64,000 bases of DNA from Paenibacillus silvae (GTDB lineage Bacteria > Bacillota > Bacilli > Paenibacillales > Paenibacillaceae). Of this stretch, positions 35,620-43,520 are shown in pieces. A model generated the notes under the pieces. That model was not told the origin of the DNA, searched no databases, and was given only the letters and a program-made list of their open reading frames with translations. The stretch spans positions 365,222 to 429,221 of the forward strand of contig NZ_BMFU01000004.1 in NCBI RefSeq assembly GCF_014639235.1, in the 5' to 3' direction. Each line of letters begins with the position of its first letter. The first letter of the stretch is position 1. A program made the position numbers and the translations under genes.

Positions 35620-36864
35620 CTAAATTCGTACTGGTGACTCGTAGTAATCGCTGTACATGGCGCGTGATATGCCGTGTGAATCAGCTTGTCCATATGCTAG
35701 TGCATAAGCGGCCTGTGCCTGAATGTCCAGCTCGAGCTGATGATGTGTGAACGTTGACGGCTTCACGACGACAGGCAGCGAGGCTGTTTTTTTCATTTGT
35801 TTAAGCAGGTGCTGTCCAGTCGAGGTGAAGCCAAGGACACGCAAGTATCCGGGCCCTGCAGCTAACTGCTCCGGGGAACACTCGTGCTTGGTGTGATTCA
35901 GGAGCAGGTGGGTGAGCATGCGCTGCAGTTTGGTGCGTGTGTACCGCTTTGTTTTGAGCGCATTCAGGAGAGCTTCGACGGAAGGCTCCTTGAGCTGGGC
36001 GAGTGCACGCAGGAGCCGGTGCTCCAGCCCCTCCGTGACTTCGGCGATGCGTTCCAGCTCGCAGGCACGGCGGGTAGCCGCGATGTGCAGCAGCGGCTGC
36101 GCAAAGCGCTCCCAGTGTATGGGAGCGCGCCCCTCCTGCCATTCGCGCTGCAGAATGGCAAGGCTTGCCGCCGGCACGTACGGCGCGGCGGCGTTGGGCC
36201 CGTCCGCCAGCAGCAGGCGGCGGACGGCTGTTGCACTGGCGATCGCCCCCGGGCCGGGCGTCGCCTGGTGATAGGCGGCACCGGTACGTGCCGCCGTCAA
36301 GGGCTGGATCGCGCTGTCAAGCCGCTGCAGCGCGATGAGGTAGTGCAGCCCAAGCGAATTGTTGGGCTGCTCCAGCAGTGCCGCGGCGTCGTCAGCATCG
36401 ACGCCGCCGGGCGCCAGCGCTGCCGCGGCGCCTGCGTACGCGGCGGGGTAGCTGGCGCCTTCCCGCAGGCGGCGCGCGATATCCTCGCGCAGCCCTGCGG
36501 GCTCCACAGCCAGCACGTGCGCAATGCGCTGCAGGCTGTCGATGTCGCCGGACTCGCTGCCAAAGCAGAGCGAGTCCACAACACCGGTGCGGTGCAGCAG
36601 CGACACCGCACCAAAGGCAAACCATTCGGCCGGTTGAACTGCGTAGGCAACCGGCAGCTCAAGCACCAGATCGGCGCCCGCATGCAGCGCCATCTCTGCG
36701 CGTGCCCTTTTACCAACGATGGCGGGTTCGCCGCGCTGGAGAAAAGGGCCGCTCATCACGGCAACAACGGCGTCTGCTCCGCTAAGCCGCCGTGATTCAT
36801 TTAGATGGTGCACATGTCCGTTGTGCAGCGGGTTATATTCCACAATAACGCCTACAGCTTTCAT
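35620..36864 (-). CDS. tmcAL: tRNA(Met) cytidine acetate ligase
   Basis: 414 residues (YlbM family). It uses ATP and acetate to make N4-acetylcytidine at the wobble base of elongator tRNA-Met. The N-terminal nucleotidyltransferase motif is VEYNPLHNGHVHHL, followed by AVMSGPFLQRGEPA. ATG 36864 follows AAAGGAG. A stretch of the gene (about 36000-36700) is far richer in GC than everything around it; the protein there is Ala-rich (e.g. SYPAAYAGAAAALAPGG). The frame stays intact. It is the last ylb gene before yceD, on the opposite strand. Confidence 0.9.
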   Translation of the reverse strand: MKAVGVIVEYNPLHNGHVHHLNESRRLSGADAVVAVMSGPFLQRGEPAIVGKRARAEMALHAGADLVLELPVAYAVQPAEWFAFGAVSLLHRTGVVDSLCFGSESGDIDSLQRIAHVLAVEPAGLREDIARRLREGASYPAAYAGAAAALAPGGVDADDAAALLEQPNNSLGLHYLIALQRLDSAIQPLTAARTGAAYHQATPGPGAIASATAVRRLLLADGPNAAAPYVPAASLAILQREWQEGRAPIHWERFAQPLLHIAATRRACELERIAEVTEGLEHRLLRALAQLKEPSVEALLNALKTKRYTRTKLQRMLTHLLLNHTKHECSPEQLAAGPGYLRVLGFTSTGQHLLKQMKKTASLPVVVKPSTFTHHQLELDIQAQAAYALAYGQADSHGISRAMYSDYYESPVRI

Positions 36865-37291
36865 TCAGTGATGCTCCTTTCTATGCATTGTGTGTATAAA
36901 TCAATTTTTCTGGATTTAGGAACCTAATTGAATAGCGCGGTGATCCTGAATTTATATTTAGATGTGCCTATCATCGTATCTTAATCTTTCACACATGTTT
37001 GAATACAATACGACCCGTCTGACAACCAGCCTGCCGTCGATCAAGGGTCTTTGCCCCTTTCATCATAGAATAGAGCTTGCTTTAGAGCAAATCATACAAG
37101 AAGACAAAAACATAAAGAGGTACAGATCTTCCAGATTCAATATGAAATGAGCCGCTGGAGCGGAGAGTTCCACCATGGAGATGCTGGTGATAAACATGAC
37201 TTGTAGTTATGGTGCAGTAAGTCTATAATAGTTTAGATGTGACGAGTTCGTCAGGAATATCGGTTTCGAATAGGGTGTAAAGTTAAAAGTG
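36865..37291. other. Gene-free stretch between tmcAL and the yceD promoter
   Basis: This 427-base gap has no convincing gene. A 62-codon open frame at 36962-37150 has no ribosome-binding site and no recognisable product. Confidence 0.5.
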
Positions 37292-37321
37292 TTGACAAAC
37301 CTCTTCAGAAATCGGTATAAT
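37292..37321 (+). promoter_or_regulatory. Strong sigma-A promoter of yceD-rpmF
   Basis: TTGACA and TATAAT, both perfect consensus, are 18 bases apart. Transcription would start near 37328, giving a leader of about 155 bases. Confidence 0.85.
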
Positions 37322-37339
37322 GATTTTTGTTTGTTAAGT

Positions 37340-37462
37340 CAATTTCATAATCTATCTGCGGGTGAAAGCCGGATTACATACAGTCAGGAATGAACGCACA
37401 TATTAGGATCATCTTGAACTGTATATTGCCGCCATTCGTCTGGACAACTATTTATGAAATTG
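37340..37462 (+). promoter_or_regulatory. Long-range paired leader ahead of yceD-rpmF
   Basis: CAATTTCATAA (37340-37350) is the exact complement of TTATGAAATTG (37452-37462), and inside it ATACAGT (37378-37384) pairs with ACTGTAT (37418-37424). The outer helix closes about 100 bases and ends 22 bases before the yceD start. Both halves are in the transcribed leader, so an RNA control element is likely; no named riboswitch class was recognised. Confidence 0.5.
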
Positions 37463-37484
37463 GTTTCGTTTGGAGTGATGAAAC

Positions 37485-37991
37485 ATGTTAATGCCATTTC
37501 GCAAAGTGGCAACCAGTGATCGCCCCCTGCATTTTAACGAACAGTGGGATATCAAACATCTGGTTTCTAACCGACAAGATATCACAGCCGTTACCCCGCT
37601 GACAGCGGATTTGTTCGCAGAGAGCAGAGAGGGTAACGTTGTGGATGTTCACGGCAAATTGACGGCAGGAGCGGACATGTTGTGCTCTCGTTGTCTGAAG
37701 CCGCTTAGTGAACATTTTCATATTGATTTTCATGAGCAATTCAAGCAGGGAAAACAACCCGAGCAATTGCCGGAAGATGATGATACCCTCTATGTGGATG
37801 AGGATAGCGTTGATCTGAAAGGTTATGCAGAGGAAGCTTTTCTGCTGGATCTTCCGTTTGTACCGCTCTGCAGCGATACATGCAAGGGGCTTTGTCCCAA
37901 GTGTGGCCATGAGCTGAACGAAGGTGACTGCGGTTGTGATAACCAGGTTATCGATCCGCGGCTTGCAGGACTCAAGGATTTTTTTAAATGA
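37485..37991 (+). CDS. yceD: YceD/DUF177 protein (YlbN)
   Basis: 168 residues. DUF177 proteins are encoded next to rpmF in most bacteria and are linked to 23S rRNA accumulation and ribosome assembly. Visible features: CSRCLKPL near residue 66, an acidic stretch EDDDTLYVDEDSVDL, and a C-terminal cysteine cluster (CSDTC, CPKCGHELNEGDCGC) likely to bind zinc. ATG 37485 follows TTGGAGTGATG. It shares the strong promoter and leader with rpmF, 65 bases downstream. Confidence 0.9.
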   Translation: MLMPFRKVATSDRPLHFNEQWDIKHLVSNRQDITAVTPLTADLFAESREGNVVDVHGKLTAGADMLCSRCLKPLSEHFHIDFHEQFKQGKQPEQLPEDDDTLYVDEDSVDLKGYAEEAFLLDLPFVPLCSDTCKGLCPKCGHELNEGDCGCDNQVIDPRLAGLKDFFK

Positions 37992-38056
37992 GCATGATTG
38001 AAAATCGAACGTAACAACTACCTGCAAAGGTTGATTTTGATAAGGAGGTGGGAATA

Positions 38057-38230
38057 ATGGCAGTACCTCAACGGAGAACGTCCAAGACGCGTCGCGACAA
38101 ACGTCGCACTCACTTTAAATTGGCTGTACCGGGCATGGTAAAATGTGAACAATGCGGCGAATTGAAGCTTGCTCACCACGTGTGCAAAGTGTGCGGAACG
38201 TACAAAGCAAGAGAGATCATCTCTCAATAA
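38057..38230 (+). CDS. rpmF: Ribosomal protein bL32
   Basis: 57 residues. Component of the large ribosomal subunit. N-terminus MAVPQRRTSKTRRDKRRTHF is diagnostic. Two CxxC pairs (CEQCG, CKVCG) show the zinc-binding form. ATG 38057 lies eight bases from AAGGAGG; an upstream in-frame GTG at 38048 overlaps that site and is not used. Co-transcribed with yceD and ended by a strong terminator. Confidence 0.97.
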   Translation: MAVPQRRTSKTRRDKRRTHFKLAVPGMVKCEQCGELKLAHHVCKVCGTYKAREIISQ

Positions 38231-38243
38231 TAGCTGGACATGG

Positions 38244-38278
38244 AGCAGCACTTCATTTTGATGAGGTGCTGCTTTTTT
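38244..38278 (+). terminator. Terminator after rpmF
   Basis: AGCAGCAC-TCA pairs with TGA-GTGCTGCT around a short loop and runs into six T. Confidence 0.9.
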
Positions 38279-38433
38279 ATGCTTGCATGCTTGGAGTGCA
38301 TTAGGTAGGAGAGTTGTTGGAATCGTTTGAATCGAACAGAAATCCCATTGCGGCATGCCATTCGATGTTACATGAAATTGCTGAAGAACACTTTGCTGTA
38401 GAGGTGTGGATTTTGTTAGACCAGCCTTTCTTT

Positions 38434-38460
38434 TTGACACAGGATGAGATATACTATAGT
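38434..38460 (+). promoter_or_regulatory. Promoter of the fapR operon
   Basis: TTGACA (38434-38439) and TATAGT (38455-38460) are 15 bases apart, slightly short. The placement directly before the FapR operator supports it. Confidence 0.6.
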
Positions 38461-38478
38461 TTAGTACCAGGTTCTAAG
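38460..38478 (+). promoter_or_regulatory. FapR operator
   Basis: TTAGTACCAGGTTCTAA fits the imperfect palindrome bound by FapR (consensus TTAGTACCTRRTACTAA by memory). It starts at the last base of the -10 box, so FapR bound here would block polymerase; malonyl-CoA releases it. This is feedback control of its own lipid-synthesis operon. Confidence 0.85.
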
Positions 38479-38593
38479 ATTTGACGTTACATACAGATAA
38501 ACATATACTTTCGTCAGAAACAGCTCTGGTTGATCGGAGATTGTATTGTATAGAGATAGAGATGCGGGATTTACAGATTGAACGGATCAAAGC

Positions 38594-39223
38594 GTGGTCC
38601 TGGAAATGATACAGCAGGGGGTGTCAGGCATCGAGCGATTACCGAAGAGACAGAGGCAGCAGCAATTAACGAAAATGATAGATGAGAATCCGTTTGTGAC
38701 CGATCAGGAGCTTACACGTCAATTGAAGGTAAGTATTCAGACGATCCGTCTTGACAGACTGGAACTCGGAATACCTGAGCTGCGGGAGCGTATGAAGCTC
38801 ATGGCGGAGCGGTCGTATGATCAGGTGCGCTCTTTGCCCCTGCACGAAATTATTGGTGATATCGTCGATCTGCAGCTGGATAAGAGCGGCATTTCGCTAT
38901 TCGAGATCAAGGAAGAGCATGTTTTCTCCAGAACAGGCATTGCACGTGGGCACTACGTTTTCGCACAAGCCAACTCACTGGCTGTAGCCGTCATTAATGA
39001 CGAGATCGCACTAACCGCTTCGGCTGATATACGTTTCGTGCGCTCGGTTCGTTTAGGCGAGAAATGCATTGCCAAAGCCTATGTGAAATCAATCCCGGGA
39101 CAAAAGGGCAAAGCAAAGGTTGAAGTGTTCACTTATGTTGGAGAAGAAATGGTGTTCCAGGGCAATTTTGTTATTTATCATTCAGATGGAGAAGACAGCA
39201 AAGAAGGAGGGCATTTGGAATGA
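38594..39223 (+). CDS. fapR: Fatty-acid and phospholipid synthesis repressor FapR
   Basis: About 209 residues from GTG 38594. FapR represses lipid-synthesis genes and is relieved by malonyl-CoA. An N-terminal helix-turn-helix (VTDQELTRQLKVSIQTIRLDRLELGIPELRER) is followed by a hot-dog-fold effector domain (about 85-205). The start is uncertain: GTG 38594, ATG 38606 and GTG 38621 are all in frame, and homologues begin near the KRQRQQQ segment; GCAGGGGG before 38621 could serve as its site. Its stop overlaps the plsX start by four bases. Confidence 0.93.
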   Translation: MVLEMIQQGVSGIERLPKRQRQQQLTKMIDENPFVTDQELTRQLKVSIQTIRLDRLELGIPELRERMKLMAERSYDQVRSLPLHEIIGDIVDLQLDKSGISLFEIKEEHVFSRTGIARGHYVFAQANSLAVAVINDEIALTASADIRFVRSVRLGEKCIAKAYVKSIPGQKGKAKVEVFTYVGEEMVFQGNFVIYHSDGEDSKEGGHLE

Positions 39224-40215
39224 GGATCGTCATTGATGCGATGGGGGGAGACAACGCCCCTGCGTCAACCGTAGAAGGCGCTGTTGCTGCCGCTACGGAA
39301 TGGACGGATACACAGATCGTCCTGGTTGGCGATGAAGCTCAGCTCGAACCTCTTTTAAGTCAGTCAGGAGCAAGACCGGCCAACTTGAGTGTTCGGCATG
39401 CTTCCGAAGTCATCGGAGCAGAGGATGAGCCGGTAAGAGCGGTGAGACGCAAGAAGGATTCCTCGATGGTCGTCGCGGGGCGAATGGTCAAAGAACGTGA
39501 AGCGGATGCCATGATCTCTGCGGGCAATACCGGAGCGTTAATGACTGCGGGATTGCTCGTTGTAGGTCGTATGGAAGGCATTGAGCGACCGGCACTTGCC
39601 CCTATGATTCCAACGATGGATGATGTGGGCGTGCTTGCACTTGACCTAGGCGCGAATATGGATGCCAAACCGGAACATTTGGCGCAATATGCGCTGATGG
39701 GCAGTTTGTATCGGCAAAAGGTACAAGGGATTGCGTCGCCTCGTGTGGGTTTGCTTAATGTTGGAACAGAGGCGGGCAAGGGCAACGAGCTGACCAAGCA
39801 CGCGTATCCGCTGCTGGAGCAGCTGCCCATTCGTTTTGTTGGCAATGTTGAGGCGCGAGATGTGCTTACGGGAGCTTGTGATGTGCTGGTATGCGATGGA
39901 TTCGCGGGTAACATTCTGCTGAAGTCGCTGGAAGGTGCAGCAGGAGCGATCTTCGGATTGCTCAAAGAAAAATTTACTTCATCCTTTAAAAATAAATTGG
40001 CTGCCGCTGTGCTGATGCCAGAGCTGCGCGGCTTGAAAAGCAAGCTGGATTACACGGAGCACGGCGGTGCCCCGCTGCTTGGTTTGAGCGGGCTGGTCGT
40101 AAAAAGCCATGGCTCGGCTGATGGCAATGCCATCAAAAACGCGGTGCGTCAGGCACGGATTGCAGTACAAAATCAGCTGGTGGACAGCATATCTAAGGAA
40201 ATTAGCGGGAAGTGA
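39220..40215 (+). CDS. plsX: Phosphate acyltransferase PlsX
   Basis: 331 residues. It converts acyl-ACP and phosphate to acyl-phosphate for PlsY, the first step of phospholipid synthesis, at the inner membrane face. N-terminus MRIVIDAMGGDNAP and SAGNTGALMTAG, GNVEARDVLTG, CDGFAGNILLKS motifs are standard. Translationally coupled to fapR by an ATGA overlap, with AAGGAGGG upstream, and coupled to fabH by a GTGA overlap. Confidence 0.96.
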   Translation: MRIVIDAMGGDNAPASTVEGAVAAATEWTDTQIVLVGDEAQLEPLLSQSGARPANLSVRHASEVIGAEDEPVRAVRRKKDSSMVVAGRMVKEREADAMISAGNTGALMTAGLLVVGRMEGIERPALAPMIPTMDDVGVLALDLGANMDAKPEHLAQYALMGSLYRQKVQGIASPRVGLLNVGTEAGKGNELTKHAYPLLEQLPIRFVGNVEARDVLTGACDVLVCDGFAGNILLKSLEGAAGAIFGLLKEKFTSSFKNKLAAAVLMPELRGLKSKLDYTEHGGAPLLGLSGLVVKSHGSADGNAIKNAVRQARIAVQNQLVDSISKEISGK

Positions 40216-41213
40216 GTGACGATATGAATAATTTGCGCCCGGTAGGGATTATCGGTACAGGTAAATATGTGCCTGAGAAAATTTTAACCAATAGTGATCT
40301 GGAAAAAATGGTAGATACGAATGACGAATGGATTGTCAGCCGTACAGGCATTAAGGAACGTCATATCGCTGCACCGGATCAAGCGACATCCGATCTGGCG
40401 TATGAGGCGGCGTTAAAGGCGCTTGAATCCGCAGGCATGACAGGCAGTGACCTCGATCTGATTATTGTTGCAACAATTACACCGGACTCTTCTTTCCCTT
40501 CGACAGCCTGCATTCTGCAAGATAAACTTGGGGCAAAAGGAGCGGCTGCATTTGACCTGTCCGCTGCATGCTCCGGTTTTGTTTATGGCCTCGCAACAGC
40601 GACAAGCTTTATCCAGAGCGGTATGTACAACAATGCGCTCGTCATTGGAGCAGACTGCTTGTCACGTATAACAGATTATACAGACCGCAACACTTGTGTA
40701 CTCTTCGGGGATGGAGCTGGCGCTGTCGTTGTCGGTGAAGTACCGGAAGGCCGCGGTTTCAAAGCATTTGATCTCGGTGCCGAAGGTGCAGGCGGCAGTC
40801 TGCTTCAGATCGAAGGTGGCGGTTCGCGTCTGCCAGCAAGTGCAGAGACGGTGGAAAATAAAAAGCATTATATCTACATGAACGGTCGTGAAGTGTTTAA
40901 ATTTGCGGTTCGTGTAATGGGTACAGCAACCGTCGAGGTGCTTCGCAAAGCCGGTATGGATCGTACAGACGTTGATTTGTTCGTACCGCATCAGGCGAAT
41001 GTCCGCATTATTCAATCCGCAATGCAGCGGCTTGAGCTTCCTGAAGAGAAAGTGGTTGTGAATGTGGACAAATATGCGAATACTTCGGCCGCATCCATTC
41101 CGCTGGCGCTGGTTGAAGCTGCTGAAGAAGGACGCATGAAAGCTGGAGATACCGTTCTGATGGTTGGTTTCGGCGGCGGTTTGACATGGGGCGCATCCGT
41201 ACTCGTATGGTAA
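40212..41213 (+). CDS. fabH: Beta-ketoacyl-ACP synthase III
   Basis: 333 residues. It condenses acetyl- or branched-chain acyl-CoA with malonyl-ACP to start fatty-acid synthesis. The catalytic Cys120 is in DLSAACSGF; the His is in FVPHQANVRI and the Asn in KYANTSAASIP. GTG 40212 overlaps the plsX stop; an ATG at 40224 (MNNLRPVGI) is an equally good start and matches homologue lengths. In a Gram-positive with branched lipids it would choose iso/anteiso primers. Confidence 0.95.
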   Translation: MSDDMNNLRPVGIIGTGKYVPEKILTNSDLEKMVDTNDEWIVSRTGIKERHIAAPDQATSDLAYEAALKALESAGMTGSDLDLIIVATITPDSSFPSTACILQDKLGAKGAAAFDLSAACSGFVYGLATATSFIQSGMYNNALVIGADCLSRITDYTDRNTCVLFGDGAGAVVVGEVPEGRGFKAFDLGAEGAGGSLLQIEGGGSRLPASAETVENKKHYIYMNGREVFKFAVRVMGTATVEVLRKAGMDRTDVDLFVPHQANVRIIQSAMQRLELPEEKVVVNVDKYANTSAASIPLALVEAAEEGRMKAGDTVLMVGFGGGLTWGASVLVW

Positions 41214-41238
41214 ACTAGACAGCTGGAGGATGAATGAA

Positions 41239-42171
41239 ATGGGTAAAATCGCTTTCGTATTCCCTGGACAGGGATCACAGACGGTAGGAATGGCAAAGGA
41301 TGCGTATGAGTCCGTGCCTGCTGCCACAGAGATTTTTCGCACGGCGGATGAAGCATTAGGCTTCTCGCTGAGCAGCCTGATCTTTGAAGGGCCAGAGACT
41401 GAGCTGAAACAGACATCCAATACACAGCCTGCTCTGCTCACAGCAAGTATTGCCTTGCTAGAGGCGTTCAGAGAGAAAGGAATCGAGCCGGATTATACAG
41501 CAGGACACAGTCTGGGTGAGTACAGCGCACTCGTAGCTGCGGGTGTTCTTTCCTTCCAGGATGCAGTTCAGATTGTTCGTGCGCGTGGTCAATATATGGA
41601 AGAGGCTGTTCCAGGAGGACAAGGAGCCATGGCTGCTGTTCTGGGTGCAGATCGGGAAGCGCTGGGGGTGCTTTGCCGTGATGTGTCCGGGAGTGGTCAC
41701 GCGGTTGAACTTGCCAACATCAATTGTCCGGGGCAGATTGTCATCTCTGGTGTAAAAGAAGGCGTTGCTGCCGTTTCGGAACGGGTGAAAGAAGCGGGCG
41801 GCAAACGTGCTATCGCACTTGAAGTGAGCGGTCCGTTCCACTCTTCATTAATGAAAGGCGCAGCTGAAAAGCTGGCAGACAAGCTGAGCACGGTTACGTT
41901 CTCGCCTGCACAGGTTCCTGTGGTGGCCAATGTTACGGCTCGTCCTGCGGAAGAGGGCCAATTTCAACAATTGCTGACGACACAGGTCTATTCTCCGGTT
42001 TTATGGGAAGACAGTGTGACATGGCTGATTGAGCAAGGTGTGGATACGTTTATCGAGATTGGTTCAGGCAATGTTTTGACCGGTTTGATTAAAAAAACAG
42101 ATAAAACCGTAAAACTATACAATGTAAACAGTCTTGAAACGTTGGAAGCAACGGCAGCAGCTCTGAAATAA
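41239..42171 (+). CDS. fabD: Malonyl-CoA:ACP transacylase
   Basis: 310 residues. It moves malonyl groups from CoA to ACP. Start ATG 41239 (MGKIAFVFPGQGSQ) lies eight bases from CTGGAGGA; an ATG at 41230 overlaps that site. The active-site Ser sits in GHSLGEYSAL near residue 90; the conserved His is in SGPFHSSLM near 200; the final motif is EIGSGNVLTGL. It follows fabH by 25 bases in the FapR-controlled operon. Confidence 0.96.
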   Translation: MGKIAFVFPGQGSQTVGMAKDAYESVPAATEIFRTADEALGFSLSSLIFEGPETELKQTSNTQPALLTASIALLEAFREKGIEPDYTAGHSLGEYSALVAAGVLSFQDAVQIVRARGQYMEEAVPGGQGAMAAVLGADREALGVLCRDVSGSGHAVELANINCPGQIVISGVKEGVAAVSERVKEAGGKRAIALEVSGPFHSSLMKGAAEKLADKLSTVTFSPAQVPVVANVTARPAEEGQFQQLLTTQVYSPVLWEDSVTWLIEQGVDTFIEIGSGNVLTGLIKKTDKTVKLYNVNSLETLEATAAALK

Positions 42172-42210
42172 GAGTCAACTTGTGTAGATTCAGGGAGAGG
42201 AGGAATGGTT

Positions 42211-42960
42211 ATGTCTAAACCGTTAGAAGGTAAAAATGCATTGGTAACTGGAGCATCGCGTGGTATTGGTCGCAGCATCGCACTTGCTCTGGCTGAAGCT
42301 GGCGCAAATGTAGCTGTCAACTATGCTGGCAGTCAGGCTGCCGCTGAAGTAGTAGCCGAAGAGATTCGGGCCAAAGGTGTTCAGGCCATTACCATTCAGG
42401 CTAATGTAGGTCTGATGGATGAGGCGGAACAGATGGTCAAAACGACGCTTGATGCGTGGGGGAACGTTGATATTCTAGTGAATAACGCTGGAATTACTCG
42501 GGACAACCTGATCATGCGTATGAAAGAAGAGGAGTTCGATCAAGTCATCGAAACGAATCTGAAAGGGGTGTTTAACTGCCTGAAGGCAGTCACTCGTCCA
42601 ATGATGAAACAGCGCTCGGGGAGAATTATTAACATTTCCTCTGTAGTGGGCGTGCTCGGTAATCCCGGACAAGCAAACTATGTTGCAGCCAAGGCTGGTG
42701 TTATTGGTTTAACCAAAGCCTCTGCACGTGAACTGGCTTCCCGCGGAATTACTGTAAACTGCGTTGCACCAGGATTCATCGAAACCGATATGACAAAGGA
42801 GTTGTCTCAGGAACTGGTTGATGGTATGCTTAGCGGCATTCCGTTGTCACGTCTGGGACAGCCGGATGAAATTGCCGGTGTTGTTACATTCCTTGCGTCA
42901 GAGGCTTCGTCTTATATGACAGGTCAGACACTGCATGTCGATGGCGGCATGTACATGTAA
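42211..42960 (+). CDS. fabG: 3-oxoacyl-ACP reductase
   Basis: 249 residues. NADPH-dependent reduction of 3-ketoacyl-ACP. Short-chain dehydrogenase: TGASRGIG cofactor motif, NNAG, catalytic Ser in NISSVVG and Tyr-x-x-x-Lys in YVAAKAG. Start ATG 42211 is seven bases from GAGAGGAGG and preferred to ATG 42205. The C-terminal TGQTLHVDGGMYM is typical. It is the last gene before the separately spaced acpP. Confidence 0.95.
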   Translation: MSKPLEGKNALVTGASRGIGRSIALALAEAGANVAVNYAGSQAAAEVVAEEIRAKGVQAITIQANVGLMDEAEQMVKTTLDAWGNVDILVNNAGITRDNLIMRMKEEEFDQVIETNLKGVFNCLKAVTRPMMKQRSGRIINISSVVGVLGNPGQANYVAAKAGVIGLTKASARELASRGITVNCVAPGFIETDMTKELSQELVDGMLSGIPLSRLGQPDEIAGVVTFLASEASSYMTGQTLHVDGGMYM

Positions 42961-43023
42961 ACATTCCTGGACTTGAATCAAAGTCGGGGAACAGGCGCTG
43001 GACGATCCGAAATGCCGGAAAAA

Positions 43024-43040
43024 GGCCGGGTTCCCCGGCC
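43024..43040 (+). other. GC-rich hairpin between fabG and acpP
   Basis: GGCCGGG and CCCGGCC form a perfect seven-base stem with a three-base loop. No T run follows, so it is not a classic terminator; it may mark an mRNA end or processing point between two genes of very different expression. Confidence 0.45.
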
Positions 43041-43111
43041 GGGAGCCGCATATGTCTTCTATGGCATTTTGCCTGCGATTCTCGTATAATACCTAGGAGG
43101 AGGTGAACCGG

Positions 43112-43345
43112 ATGTCCGATGTATTGGAGCGTGTAAAACGCATCGTCGTCGACCGCTTGGGCGCAGACGAAGCTGAAGTTACACTTGAAGCATCTTTCAA
43201 AGAAGATTTGGGTGCTGATTCTTTGGATGTAGTGGAATTGGTCATGGAATTGGAAGATGAATTCGATTTGGAAATCTCTGATGAAGATGCAGAAAAAATT
43301 ACGACCGTAGGTGAAGTTGTAAACTACATACAATCTCATACCTAA
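43112..43345 (+). CDS. acpP: Acyl carrier protein
   Basis: 77 residues. It carries growing acyl chains on a phosphopantetheine arm attached to Ser in the DSLD motif (GADSLDVVELVMELED, near residue 36). ATG 43112 follows AGGAGGAGG. The protein is very acidic, as expected. It sits 150 bases after fabG and is followed by a strong hairpin, which fits the much higher level of ACP than of the enzymes around it. Confidence 0.97.
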   Translation: MSDVLERVKRIVVDRLGADEAEVTLEASFKEDLGADSLDVVELVMELEDEFDLEISDEDAEKITTVGEVVNYIQSHT

Positions 43346-43354
43346 AGTCAATTC

Positions 43355-43387
43355 AGTCCCGCTCCTGTTGTTCAACAGGCGGGACTT
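43355..43387 (+). terminator. Hairpin after acpP, probable attenuator
   Basis: AGTCCCGC-CCTGTTG pairs with CAACAGG-GGGACTT (one mismatch) around TT. The stem is very strong, but the tail is only TTCTC, so some read-through to fabF is likely. Confidence 0.7.
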
Positions 43388-43520
43388 CTCATCATTCATT
43401 GGTTTTTCACATCCCGCAGACGATTTTGCTTCGTTGATCTTAGGAAAGATGCAAGCATAGCCGTCTGCGGCTATTCCCACAAAATACTTGCGTAATGCAG
43501 TCGATATAGAGGTGAGTCGG

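Noticed and set aside
36962..37150. 62-codon open frame upstream of yceD
   Set aside because: No ribosome-binding site and it lies upstream of the yceD promoter in a region with no coding pattern.
43062..43090. Promoter directly before acpP (TATAAT at 43085)
   Set aside because: Transcription would start inside the ribosome-binding site and the -35 region is poor, so it is unlikely to serve acpP.
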